Made by a program: the position numbers and the translations under genes. Shown one piece after another: positions 21,101 through 32,469 of a stretch of 64,000 bases of DNA (positions are counted from its first letter, which is position 1; every line of letters starts with the position of its first letter). The DNA is from Ryuthela nishihirai (taxonomy: Eukaryota; Arthropoda; Arachnida; Araneae; Heptathelidae): contig JAWZYU010000034.1 of assembly GCA_038380435.1 (NCBI GenBank), positions 17,773,404 to 17,837,403 on the forward strand, read 5' to 3'. The notes under the pieces were generated by a model, which saw only the letters and a program-made list of their open reading frames with translations, ran no database searches and was not told the DNA's origin.

Positions 21101-23718
21101 CGCATGACCAGTTCTAAGGTCATGTGGGATAAGGTCCCGAAAATGGGTGGGAAGTACATGTCCCACTCATTATCGATCCTGAAGCACAATAGACAGGCAA
21201 TTGCTGAACCACAAGCTATTGCTGACACTCTGGGAGAGTCATTCTCCTGCATCTCTCCTTTATTTTCATACTCCCCCTAGTTTCTGGCCCTGAAGAGCAA
21301 GGCCGAACGCTCTCCAGTGTTCTTTCACTCGAATGGCATGGAACCTTACAACAAGCCATTCACAGCGGAGGAACTTCGCATGCATCTGCATTTCTCGTGC
21401 ATCTGCTGTAGGGCCAGACAGTGTCCATTATGCTATGTTCCTACATCACTCACCATCGAGTGAGGATTGGCTGCTCCGACTATTCAACCGCATTTCATCG
21501 AGGATAATTTCCGGACTGCTGGCGGGGACGCTATCGTTTTGGCCTTCCTAAGCCAGGCAAAGATCTCAAGATTCCTTCAAATTATCGTCTAATTGCGTTG
21601 ACGAGCTGCGTTTGCAAGGTGTTGGAAAGAATGGTAAATCCCATGCTGGCCTCACATTTGAAACATCGCAGCTTGCTTTCCAACTCCCAGTGTGGCTTTC
21701 ACAGGCACAGATCTATTTTAGACCACTAATACGCCTTGATAAAGCGACCAGGAATTCTTTTTTACGTTGAGAGCACCTGGTGTCCATTTTCTTCCACATC
21801 GTAAAAGCATACGATATGTTGTGGAGATTCAGCATTCTTCTTGACCTCCATAGTTTCGACTTGAGAGGTTACATGACGATCTTCATTGCAAACTTTGAAT
21901 CCTCTCGTTATTTTCGAGTTCATGTTGAAAATACTCTGTCGCGACATTTTCCCAAAGAACAGGGGGTGCCACAAGGCTGCATCCTGAATGTTACACTTTT
22001 TGCTGTCAAGGTAAATTCCATTACACGGCAACTTCCTCCGACTGTAGGCAATGCCCTCTATGTTGATGACTTGAGCATCTTTTGCTCATCGTCCAGCATG
22101 AGGGTCATTGAACGACAACTGCAAACTGCCCTGAACAATCTCTCGGTTTGGGCAACGGCCAATGTGTTTTGGTCCTCCCCCACAGAAAATCGCTTGTGTG
22201 CACTTTTGCCGCAAGCGTAATGTTCATCTGGACCCGAGCTGCAGCTCGGGGTTCAGATTCCGGTTGTGGTGGAGACCTCCTATCCTGGACTCATCTTCGA
22301 CTGGAAATTGATCTTCTTACCTCGTATTCGACATCTCAGGTCCAAGTGGAACACAGGCTTTGAACATCCTCAAGGACCTCTCCTCCCTCTCTTGGGGGGC
22401 GTAACAATGTTCATTGCTCCGCCTCTACCATGCATTTTTCTTGTTGAAACTGGACTATGGATCCCAGGTGTACGACTCTGCCAGGGATTCGGTGGTGAAG
22501 GTGCTGGACTCTGTACACCATCAAGTCCTTCGTGTTTGCACAGGGGACTTCCGCACTTTGCATTGAGACCGACGAATCATCTTTATCTTTTCACTGTCAG
22601 CAGTTGTCCCTGCAGTATGTTACAAAATTGTAACCGCTGCCTGGCCATCCAACTTGGGACTGCGTTTTCAGTCCCCAGGGGTAAATGTTATACCAGAATC
22701 GACCGACTTCCATTCTTCCTTTTGGCTTGCGTGTCCTAGGTTACCTGAGAGACATTACCACCAGTCTCGATAGCATTTCACAGTTGACAGTCGAGCCACT
22801 TTCTGCCGTGGTTTGCTGTTTCCCCTTCCTGTAATTTTTCTCTTTGCAGGATAGGGAAGGCCTTTACACCTGACTGTGTGTATCAGCAATTCTTTGCCAG
22901 CCGTTGTCACCCGGACTTCTTTGCCTGTCTGCACAGATGGCTTGAAGTCCGGCACATAGGTGGGATCAGCCATGGTCTGCTGCGATGTCATCATTGCAGA
23001 CCAGATTCCACAGCAATGTTCCATCTTCACTGCAGAGTTGCATGCTATCAGCCTTGCTTGGACCACATAGTAACTAAGCCCCATCATCGGTGTGTCCTCT
23101 ACACCAACTCGCTTAGCTTGCTACAGGCTTTGATCTCAGTGACAAAGTTGGCAACAAGATTTTCGAGATGTGCAGCAATTGCAAGAATGAAGTTGTACTT
23201 GCTCGGCTCCACTTAGGTCATTCGTTTATCACTCATTCATTTCTTCTTCGGGCAGACGAGGAAACTTAAGTGCGAGTTTTGTGACCCATTTTAACAATCA
23301 AACATATTTTAATCTCATGTCCCGCTTTTAACTTTGAACGTAGAATATATTTTAATTTTCATGATTTTACGTCCGAGCCCCTTACCTTCGGATTTATTTT
23401 ATCCATGATTTTTTTTATCCTCGGTTTTCGGATTTTTACGTTATACGGGTTATTTTAATCGATTGTAATTTTATGGCTTTGTCATTTCATCGCTGTGTAA
23501 CTGGGTCTTCTACTCCTTGGTTGGTTTTGCTTTTATATTTTGATATGTACTGCTTTTCACATATTTATTGTTTTTATATCTGTTGGTTTTGTCCTTTACT
23601 GTCTTTACTTTTAACTTTGATTGTGGGTTTCTGTGTCTTTTACCCTTTTATTTGTTTCGCTTGGTGCATTGGTGCCTTAGCAGCCGATGCGCCATAAAAC
23701 CCAACCAACCAATCACGA
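18190..23718 (+). mobile_element. I-like LINE with gag, endonuclease, RT and RNase H, decayed
   Basis: Order of domains: GC-rich 5' region (18190-18880); ORF1 with a gag-like part (18887-19339) and CCHC knuckles around CAHCISQDHLEPDC and CVNCSGGHLSISRDC (19440-19550); apurinic-type endonuclease (from MATLLKWNCR near 20075 to IMGNFNGHSPLWDG at about 20455); reverse transcriptase (VPQGC at about 21970 and LYVDDLSIF at about 22055); and RNase H (TDG at about 22938 and TAELHAISLAW at about 23030). The 3' end is GCGCCATAAAACCCAACC-AACC near 23690-23715. Many frameshifts and stops make it inactive. Confidence 0.85.
18887..19740 (+). pseudogene. I-like LINE ORF1 (gag with zinc knuckles), frameshifted
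   Basis: The first frame (18887-19339) breaks near 19330 and the next (19291-19740) carries the Cys/His-rich region. Three knuckle-like motifs are visible; the first, near 19390 (RCFQCQRFGH in another frame), is separated from the rest by a frameshift. These proteins bind LINE RNA. Proline/serine-rich sequence follows at 19750-19900. Confidence 0.65.
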
Positions 23719-24870
23719 GTGGAATTAGTGATGAAAGATGTGCATGATAACGTTACTGGAGGACACGTCGGTGTTAATAAGACATTAGCGAAAGCCAGGG
23801 AACGATTTCAATGCTGGGGGGCTCTTCCCTAGGGCTGATGAAGGAAATCGACGGCAATGGATTATTTTACGAAGTGGCCTAAAGTTTAAACCCATCAACG
23901 ATTAAGAGGCAAAAACAGTTGGAGAAATGTTGGTGAATAATGTGATCAGTACGTATGGAGTATCTTTACAACTCCATTCGGACCAAGGAATGGATTTTGA
24001 GTTTAATGTATTTCAAGGTATATGTCAGCTGCTTAGGCATTCAGAAAACCAGAACGACTCTCCTACACCCTCAGTCGGATGGCATGGTTCAGAGACTCAA
24101 CAGAACGATTGTTCAACATCAAGCAATGTTTGTCAACGAACACAATGTGACTGGGATCGCCATATACTCTTCTTGTTGGAATGAAGGACAGCTGTGCACG
24201 AAACGACTGGGCAGACACCTTCCCTGGTGTCCTTTGGAAGAGAATTGCATCTTCCCTGTTACCTCTTTTATGATAGGCCTGAAGAAACATCTGCAATAAC
24301 GACTAGAAGAAATCCACCGATCAGTCAGGCATAACATCAACCTGGCGAGCGAGACAGCAAGAAAAATAACAGTAAAGCAAATGGAACTCTCTTCAAGGAA
24401 AAAGATGTTGTCTGGCTATACACTCTGCAGAGATGGAAGAAACTTTCGCGAAAACATCAGAAGCCTTGGGAAGGTCCATATATACGTACCACAGTTACCA
24501 TGATTAACGACGTAGGGTATCGCATTCATCGCCGTCCGACTACAAAGTGTGGTTCACGTGGATCAAGTGTGGTTCACGTGGATCTTCTGGTCCCATTTAT
24601 TGGAAGAACTCAAGAACCTTCGGATTCCAGGACTGTTCGGGAAGAATCAAACCTAACGAGGGAGCAATGAAGCGGAATCTGCACGTATAAAAATGAAAGC
24701 ATGACTGCTTTACTACGAGATACGCGAGATACAGTATATAGCGTAAATTTCATCATGATTGTTTTGGAACACGGTTGATTCAAAAAGTACGAGAATTTAG
24801 TAGAGAGTTGTACTATTGTGTAAAAAGGATTTCCTTTTGTGTCTGAGCAGAGACTACATCAAATTATATA
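23719..24870 (+). mobile_element. Gypsy-type LTR retrotransposon: integrase end and adjoining LTR-like sequence
   Basis: Integrase pieces: TGGHVGVNKTLAKARERF (HHCC region, about 23757), MDYFTKWPK (start of the catalytic core, about 23858), HSDQGMDFE (second Asp region, about 23976), TTLLHPQSDGMVQRLNRTI (Glu region, about 24055-24110), and a VVWLY...GPY chromatin-proximal tail (about 24405-24480). Frames shift several times. The sequence at about 24650-24865 is repeated inverted at 29035-29235, consistent with LTR or LTR-adjacent sequence. Confidence 0.8.
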
Positions 24871-25037
24871 TCCTTCAAATCACTACCTCTGCCCACTGTG
24901 CTCACGTTGCGCACTATGGCTCATCTGTCCTTTCCAGTCGCTTATATCTCCGTGTTGTGGACCTTGTCATGTGCACTATATGACGCACCTGGCTGGGTAC
25001 ACTGTGATTTTGGGGGGGGGGGGGGTCATATTATCCT
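24871..25037 (+). repeat. Probable Tc1-like element right-end fragment
   Basis: It ends in a poly-G run and GGTCATATTATCCTGAT at about 25020-25036. The same terminus in the same orientation (GGTCATATTATTCTGAT) follows the transposase stop of the Tc1 element near 27408-27425. So this is likely the end of another copy; the interior is not recognised. Confidence 0.45.
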
Positions 25038-25225
25038 GATCACCATCATCATCCTCAAGCAGCCATGGGCTACGGAGGTCCAACCAGACCATGCAATTAG
25101 TTCTCCAAGCATGTCTGTCCTGAGCTACATCTGCTGCATCCGGCCACTGCACACCAATTCTTACAAGGTCCTGTTTGACATTGTCTGCCCACTGCATCCT
25201 AGGTCTCCCCCTCTTTCTGAGGCCT
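25038..25225 (-). mobile_element. RTE LINE 3' end fragment
   Basis: Starts at the (GAT)n tail, seen as CATCACCATCATCATCC, then CTCAAGCAGCCATGGGCTACGG and the RT C-terminal region on the minus strand to about 25225. It is 5'-truncated and close to the copies at 9.8 and 53.2 kb. Confidence 0.88.
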
Positions 25226-27425
25226 ACAAAAAGGAATGCTCATCCGCTACCATGTCAAGGGTAGAAGCATCTCGGGAACAGCAGACTTCGTGTGCTCTTT
25301 GCGAGGTGCTGTAGCAAGAATGGACCGCTAGCACACCGAGTACCTCCAGACGTCATAACTGTGAAGTCCCAAAGGCCATCGACCCCAGAGAAGAACATTG
25401 CCTCCATCGACTGATAAAGGGCAATCGATGCGCAACAGTGCAGCAATTGACCACTCAAATGAACCTTGAGGCACCAAGGAACGTGTTCCCGATAACAGTA
25501 GAGCGAACCCTTTTATGCATGGATCTCCGGAGTCGATTCTGCATAAAGGCACCTATGTTAACCAAGGTCCATCGGCAACGACGCCTGCAGTTCGCACGGG
25601 ACTACGGTCATTGGACAGTAGTAGAGTGAAAAAAGGTTGCCTTCTCCCACGAATCGAGGTTTCTACTCCACAGAAGTGATGGGTGGTGGCGGATACGGCA
25701 TCAGACACACGAGAACCAACACTCGGACATGCTTGTCGGTCAAATACAGGCCGGCGGTGGCAGTGTGCATGCCTGGGGGATGTTTTCCTGGTATGACCTG
25801 GGACCACTGGTACCACTGGATGGGTCCCTGAAAACCAATGGATACCTGTCCATCCTCACTCCCCCCCGGAGTGGGACATCCTTGACGAGGGGGGAGGCTA
25901 CGTGCCTCTGAGAAGTTGGGCTTGGATCGCTGGTACCCTTGGGTTCAGAAGTCTGGTAGCCCCCGGTGGAGGGGGGATTGTTGGAGGTAGGCGGACCGTT
26001 TCAGGTAAGACGGTCCAGTCTGCTTATTGACTTGTCCCCCAGCGAATCTGGGGTTGCAGCCTTGGTTGAGGGGCCGTTCTAAAGGCCTCGGATAGGGCCT
26101 GGGAGAACCCTGTCTTCTGCAGGCTTATTGGGGAGTACTGCGGACTGAGTTGTGCACCTCTTCGTACACTCGTTCGTGGGCTCCCTGATGCGGTCTCAGT
26201 GATAGTGAGGTGGACGGACGTTCCGCGGGTGCTTCAGCCCAGGAACAATGTAGAGGTAGAAGTTGGAGGCTCGCGGCCTAGGTTGGCCACATCTGGCCAG
26301 CGGGCTTATCGATGGAACAGCCAAACTAAGAGTCCCACATGAATGAGATTTGAACCTTATGGCTTTTGCAGTGGAGGAACTTGGGTTCCTCTGCGAAGTG
26401 GGGTCCGGGTGTTGCAGTGTTGTGAGCCCCGGTAGGCTGAAGCTTTGTCGGAGTTGTGGGAGGGCCACCGGCTGGGTTTGTCGGGATTACTGGCCAGGGG
26501 TGTCCCCGAAGCGGCCTCGGCATGGTGTAGGCCAAGACGGCGAGCGGGCTGTGGATGCCCGGCTCAATGGAGAGGACGAAGTTGGGGTCATGCCGAGAGG
26601 TTTGGAGTCCCTCGAGGTGTGGCTTTCAATGGAAGTACCTAGGAGCCTCTACTGCAGAGGACTCTAAAAGTTTGGACTTCCTTTTATTTTCTGGCTCAAA
26701 ATTCAAAAGACTAAGATCTTTTCATTTATATATTGGGAAGTTTCTGGACTAAATTCAGTGAGTGTTGGGCATTTCCTAGGCAGCACTCTAAATTATTAAA
26801 AGATCCCACTCTCACTGCACTTCAATGATTATATCTTCAAGCAGACTAATAAAACCCAAGTAGTGCTTCTCTCTTCACATAAGGTCTTCTCCCGCTGTGT
26901 ATAGGCAAATGTTAAGGCAAGCTAAATTGATAGGAGCCTTTTTAGTTTATAGTGGTTTCAGTGGCAATCCCTTAAGGTGATATGCAGTCACAGTACTGCG
27001 GTGCACCAGGGTTGTCGCGATTCTTATTCGTTGTCCATCCTCACTGACCACATGCATCCCTTCATGTTGGATGTTTACACTGGTGATGATGGTGTTTACC
27101 AACAGGACAATGCGCCCTGTCATGTAGTTAGGGTGGTGCGTGACTGGTTCCAGAAACATGACAGCGATGTCTCCGTTCTCCCTTGGCCAATGAAATCACC
27201 CGACCTCAATCACTTGTGATACCATTTGGATCGACAGTTTCGGGGTATGGACCTAGAACCACGTCATCTCCGGAACCTCCGTGCTCTGCTGGAGTCCGAA
27301 TGGGCACATGTGCCTCTGGCAACCTTCCACTGCCTCATTGCGTCCATGCCATGCCGTCTCGCCGCTGTCATCCGGGCCAAAGGTGGTTATTCCCATTGTT
27401 AGGTAGGTGGTCATATTATTCTGAT
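25226..27425 (+). mobile_element. Tc1-like transposase, split by a 1.2-kb insertion
   Basis: The left part (25240-25860) includes the second helix-turn-helix region and HAWGMFSWYDLGPLVPLDG. The right part (27046-27402) has QQDNAPCHVVRVVRDWF (second Asp region) and LPWPMKSPDLN followed by the Glu region, ending RAKGGYSHC. The right terminus is GGTCATATTATTCTGAT. The left half contains a stop and a frameshift near 25628; the insertion interrupts between NGYLSIL and TDHMHPFML. The element is dead. Confidence 0.82.
25847..27045. mobile_element. Unclassified GC-rich insertion with 14-bp target duplication
   Basis: TGTCCATCCTCACT occurs at 25847-25860 and 27032-27045, and the Tc1 transposase reads through if one copy and the 1171 bp between are ignored. 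The first 800 bp are GC-rich (around GGCCTCGG, GGGTTGCAG, CGGGATTAC) with open frames on both strands but no domain I recognise; the last 350 bp are AT-rich. The long duplication fits target-primed insertion (LINE or SINE-like). It may be an unusual 5' region of a LINE or more than one element. Confidence 0.6.
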
Positions 27426-27919
27426 ACCATTCTGTATATTTCTGGTAAAATTGTTTGTTCTGTACTAGAAGAACAGTTTTGAGAGTACCATTTCCTTCAT
27501 ACGCATTGTGCAGCCAGTGGAAATATGATAAGAGTTATATCAGTTCTTTGATTTGTACCCCTGTGTTCAAAAATTGCATTCGTTTATCGTTTAATATTTG
27601 ATAAAAGGTAGGAGTAATTAGTTATAATTTATAGTATATTGATCTATTGTAACTAGAACGAGACAATTCAGTTCTTAGAACTTGAAACTGACGTTTCCAA
27701 TCTCTTTTAATACCATCAAGCTCTTACCAATTCATAATCAACACATGAACCTAACGTTCATAATCTAGCTTAACATTATAAATCTGATGTTCATAGTCTA
27801 ATTTAACTGTATAAAATGTAGCATTAAAGTCACAAGTGATTTATTTAATGTTACTCTTCATTCCACTAATTCCATTTTTTTAAAAGTCATGCTCTTACTG
27901 AGTTTAGTCTTTATTACTT

Positions 27920-28220
27920 TACATTGATCAGTTATTTTACTGATCTTATTGCTCAAACTACTATTTTATCAGTTATTTCACTTCTCTTATGTACCAAACT
28001 ACTCTTTTTATTAGTTATGCCACTTATTGCTCCAACTACTATTTTCATCAGTTATTCTTATTGGCCAAACTACTATTTTTATCAGTCATTTCAGTGCTCT
28101 TATTGGTCAAACTACTATTTTAATCAGTTATTTCACTCCTCTTATTGGTAAAACTACTATTTTTATTAGTTGTTTACTGATCGTATTGTTCAAATTGTTA
28201 TTTTTATCAGTTATTTCAGC
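27920..28220. repeat. Tandem repeat, unit about 48 bp
   Basis: The unit contains CAAACTACTATTTTTATCAGTTATTTCA and CTCTTATTGG and is repeated six to seven times with substitutions and small indels. The ORFs crossing it are repeat artefacts. Confidence 0.8.
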
Positions 28221-28378
28221 TATTTGAATCACCATTTCAGATTAATTTCATCACTTTTAGTACAGATGTCACTGATTTTACTGTTGGAGCAGCCATTTCA
28301 GCTCTCAAATCATCATTATTAGTAGCTATTACACTTCCTTGCGTGGTGTTTTCGGCTTTCAAATCAGTGATAAGTTTT

Positions 28379-28614
28379 TATCAACTCTTAAAAAAATAAA
28401 TAAATAAATACCCCCTCAAGCAGCTGCTTGCCACAGAAGTCTGACAGGAGCATGTCAGTTTATATGCCATAATAAAAAGGTCTGTGAGGATGGCAGGACA
28501 CCAGCAGAAAAACAACACAAACATGCATGCCTTACCTCGGGCTTGAACCCAGGTCCCTTAGATCAGTAGTCAAGCGTGCTAACCACTCTGCCATGGGACT
28601 GCTATCAACTCTTA
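28379..28614 (-). repeat. SINE-2 (tRNA head), full length, 12-bp target duplication
   Basis: The element is 28391-28602 and the duplicate is TATCAACTCTTA at 28379-28390 and 28603-28614. On the minus strand it begins with AGTCCCATGGCAGAGTGGTTAGC, has the B-box GGTTCAAGCCC, the shared body with TATAAACTGAC and CTGTCAGA, and ends GGGGTATTTATTTATTT. Confidence 0.93.
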
Positions 28615-28950
28615 CATAATTCTAATCAAAGGCATTGCATTATCTGCACTCCTGAACCTAATTGTTACCGTGCATGAATGCGTAATAAATAACAGAGAGT
28701 AAATGGATTTTTTTAATAATTGAGGCAATAAATTTAAATCAGTGATGTACAAATTTAAGTATTTGTCTTTTGAAACATCAATATACTATCACCTGCAACT
28801 AATTACTTCTAACTTTCATGAAATAACAAATGATAAATAAATGCAATAATTGAAAACCGAAACACGAAACAAAGCAAAGGTAAACTCTTACCAAACATAT
28901 TTCTACCGATTGTACAACGCATATGAAAGAAATGACACTCTGTACACTAA

Positions 28951-28989
28951 TTAAAGATGCACTGTTGTGATACTGCAGTGCATCTTTAA
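28951..28989. repeat. Perfect 14-bp hairpin, 11-nt loop
   Basis: TTAAAGATGCACTG at 28951-28964 is the reverse complement of 28976-28989. It lies just outside the inverted Gypsy fragment. Confidence 0.85.
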
Positions 28990-29034
28990 ATACGTATCGT
29001 AACCGAACAAACTACTTTTACCACAAAAATATCG

Positions 29035-29235
29035 ATGATTTTAAGTAGTCTCTGCTCACACACAAAAGGAAATACTTTTGTACACAGTAAATGCAACTCT
29101 CTACAAAATTCTCATACTTTTTAAATCAACTGTGTCCAACACAATCATGACGTAAGTTGTTCTGTATCTCGCGTGTCTCGTAGTAAAACAGTCACGCTTT
29201 CATTATTGTACGCGCAGATTCCGCTTGAATATAAA
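29035..29235 (-). repeat. Gypsy LTR-like fragment, inverted relative to 24650-24865
   Basis: Minus-strand reading gives the AATCTGCGCGTA, ATGAAAGC-TGACTG, GAGATACGCGAGATAC and GTCTGAGCAGAGAC-type blocks in the same order as the plus strand at about 24672-24858, with scattered differences. A solo LTR or LTR piece is the simplest reading. Confidence 0.75.
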
Positions 29236-29404
29236 TAAAAAAGTTATTTTAAACTTTAATTTTTGAAAGAAATTAATTTATCTATCCTACTAATGACGGA
29301 TTTTATCGTTAATGGCTGTATACCGCATTTTCAAGGTCACAGCAGCATATGGTTTAAGAAATATTTGTTATTTTCAAGGATACAGCAGCATAAGTTTAGA
29401 GAAA

Positions 29405-31132
29405 TACCTTTAACACTGAAGCTCTGAAAGAGGCAGATATAATTATTTTTTAATTATTAACTGATTGAAAGGAAGGTACAAGAATATACGCTAACACGGC
29501 TCAAGACATCAGAAACAGAGAAATATTTAGAATGTAGTTATTGCTAGTTGTTGTTTACACTATAGAATACACAATGTGAACATACCAATGCATCTGTGGT
29601 TTAATGTTGGCCCTATAACACAATCTGAAGTTATTTTGGCTGTTTCTAAACTAAAACTTCATAAATCCCCAGGGGTAGATGAAATTACTACGGAAATGCT
29701 TAGAGATGGGAATGTTTCGGTTACGATTTAGATGACTGAAATTCTGAATATCTGTTATGATAAAGGCATGGTTCCTAAGGATTTTACCAGAGCTATTGTT
29801 ATCCCTATTTTCAAAAAAGGTGATCGCAGTTCTTGTGATAACTATAGGGGTATTAGCCTACTCTCTGTTCCAGGTAAAGTTATTTCCATGATTGTGCTTA
29901 ATAGAATTAAGAATCTGGTTGACAGTCAATTGCGTGATGAGCAATGTGGATTCAGAAGTGGTAGGGGATGTGTGGATCAGATATTTTCACTTAGGCAGAT
30001 TCTTGAGAAATGTTTAGAGTTTCAGAAACCTTTGGTTGCTAGCTTTGTTGATTTCAAAAAGGCTTTCGACTCTGTTGATCGTCATAATTTGTGGTTGATT
30101 GTGAAATCATATGGTATACCAGACAAATTAGTTAACATAATGAAAGCTCTCTATAATAACACTGAGTCGTGTGTGAGAGTTGGTAAGGCTTGTAGCAATT
30201 GGTTTAGCATTACTTCTGGTGTTCGACAAGGGTGCATTTTGTCTCCTTTTCTCTTTAGTTTGGTTATTGATTATGTTATGCGAAATTCACTTCAAGGGAA
30301 AGATTTTGGCCTTTAATGGGCTGGAGATAGGAAAATTTCTGATTTAGATTATGCTGATGATTTAGCCCTTTTGGCAAATGATGTTGATGAGATGAACTCT
30401 TTCATTCGAGCTGTTGATGAGACTGGTAGTAGAGTAGGTTTGGTTATAAACAGAGAGAAAACTAAAGTGAGGAAAATTTGTCAGGCAGGCTGTGATTCAG
30501 TTAATCTGAATGGTTGCAGTCTTGAGCAGGTGTCACAGTTTAATTATCTTGGGAGCTATGTAACAGATACTGGTGATGTGCGGCATGAGATTAACAGACG
30601 GATAGGGATTGCTGCCGGGACTTTTAAGAATCTATGGAGAGTGTGGAGAAATAGGCGTAAACACCTAAAGACTAAAATTAGGCTGTATAATAGTTTGGTT
30701 CTTTCTAGGGTTAGTTATGGTAGTGAAACGTGGACACTTTGTAAACAAGATAACAGGAAACTAGATGCTTTTGATTCCAGATGCTTACACATTATCTTGG
30801 GCATTAGGTGGTTCAACTTTGTAACTAATGATGAGGTTAGGCAAAGGAGTTTGCAACCTCCTTTAAGCAGCATATTATGCAGAGAGAGACTCTGTTGGTT
30901 TGGCCATGTTGTCCATATGAATAATTATAGATTGGCTAATAGGGTTATGAACAGTGTGCCTAAAGGCCTCAGAAAGAAGGGGAGACCTAGGATGCAGTGG
31001 GCAGACAATGTCAAACAGGACCTTGTTAGAATTGGTGTGCAGTGGCCAGATGCAGTAGAGGTAGCTCAGGATAGACTTGCTTGGAGAACTAAATTGCACG
31101 GTCTGGTTGGACCTCCGTAGCCCATGGCTGCT

Positions 31133-31196
<64 letters not shown>
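29405..31196 (+). mobile_element. RTE-type LINE, 5'-truncated, RT nearly open
   Basis: RT is readable in 29732-30316 and 30371-31120, split by one stop near 30314. It has FVDFKKAFDSVDRHN, GVRQGCILSPFLF and YADDLALLAND. The C-terminus has GRPRMQWADNVKQDL and AWRTKLHGLVGPP. A short piece at 29405-29430 matches the linker, and then 29431-29595 is foreign or rearranged sequence. The 3' tail is about 21 GAT repeats at 31134-31196. Confidence 0.9.
31134..31196. repeat. (GAT)21 microsatellite, LINE tail
   Basis: Perfect GAT trinucleotide run forming the 3' tail of the RTE LINE; the same tail type terminates all other copies of the family. The Tc1-like element at 31201 begins four bases later. Confidence 0.95.
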
Positions 31197-31200
31197 CATA

Positions 31201-32327
31201 CACTGAAGAGCCAAAACATTTTGACCAGCACGTCTTTATGCAAAGCGAAGCAACTGCAGGTAAACGACCGCGCTTCTAAAGGTCATGAAACGGCATAAAT
31301 AACACGTGATACCGAACTCTGTTAGTGTTATTGTTCTTCAGATGGGAGAAGCAGCGGACTTCAGTGAGTTTGACAAACACGAAATCGTAATGGCCAGATG
31401 ACTGGATCAGAGCATTTCCGAGACGGCAAGACATGTGGTTAGTACTTTCAAAAATTAGTCTGATGAGGGAAACACCATGAACCGCCAGCAAGGTGTGGGC
31501 TGACCACGGCATATTGAATGATAGAGGTGAGAGAAGGCCGTATGGTACGAGCCAACAGAAGGTATACCAACAGAAGGAACAGAAGGTATAATTACGTGTG
31601 TGTTGCACCACACACGTAATTTGAATGCTGTGATCGGAGCAATGTGTCACAACACACAGTACATTGAACCGTGCTGAAAATGGGGCTGCGTAACTGTAGG
31701 CAACTCCGAGTGCCCATGTTAACCTTGGTTCACCATCGAAAGCACCTATAATGGACACGCGAGCATCAAAACTTGACATTAAATGATTGGAAGGTCGACT
31801 GATACGATGAATCTCGTTTCCTGTTGCACCATGCGGATGACCAAGTATGTGTGCATCGTTTACCTGGGGAAGTGTTAGCACCAGGATGAACTGTGGACGA
31901 AAACAAGCTGGTGCTGGGAAACCCTGGTTCCAGTCATTCATGTGCAGGAACCTATGACCTCTACCACCTGCCTAAACATCATTGCAGACGAGATACATCG
32001 CCATGCCACACTGTCCGGATTGTTCGAGAATGGTTCACAGAAAATGTGGAAGACTTCCAAGTATTGCCGTGGTCTCCAAATTCCCCAGACATCAATCTAA
32101 TCGAGCATCTGTGGTTTGTGTTGAAAAAGCATATGCGATCTGCGGTGTCTCAACCATATAACTTACAAGAGTTAAAGGATCTGCTGGTAATGTTGTTTCC
32201 AGATACCACAATACACCTTTAGAAATCTTGTACTGTCCATGCCTCGCCGGGTAAGAGCTGTATTGGCGGCACGTGGAGGATCAACATCATATTAAGAAGG
32301 AGGCCATAATGTTTTAGCTCTTCCGTG
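31201..32327 (+). mobile_element. Tc1-like transposon with TA target, decayed transposase
   Basis: The terminal inverted repeats CACTGAAGAGCCAAAACATT (31201) and CACGGAAGAGCTAAAACATT (minus strand from 32327) are flanked by TA on both sides. Transposase pieces: N-terminal ADFSEFDKHEIVMAR (about 31350-31395) with a following stop, and a C-terminal part with VREWFTENV, LPWSPNSPDIN and EHLWFVLKK (32020-32135), the DD34E-type core. Several frameshifts lie between. The total length of 1127 bp is short for an autonomous copy. Confidence 0.88.
31590..31621. repeat. Perfect 13-bp hairpin inside the Tc1-like element
   Basis: AATTACGTGTGTG (31590-31602) is the reverse complement of 31609-31621 with a 6-nt loop. 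A duplicated ACAGAAGGTATA motif lies directly upstream, so the region has been rearranged within the transposon. Confidence 0.8.
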
Positions 32328-32469
32328 TATAATTACATACAAAACGAAAGTTAAAAAACATTTTATTAACTTGGCTAAGTGGACTGCATTTAGGTGATCT
32401 TTGAAAATACACAAAGATGGGGACAACACAATATCGGGAGGTAGAGAGTTCCATACACGACCAACTCGG

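Noticed and set aside
27924..28227. ORFs rich in Ile/Phe/Tyr/Ser that look like a membrane protein
   Set aside because: They cross an AT-rich tandem repeat of about 48 bp.
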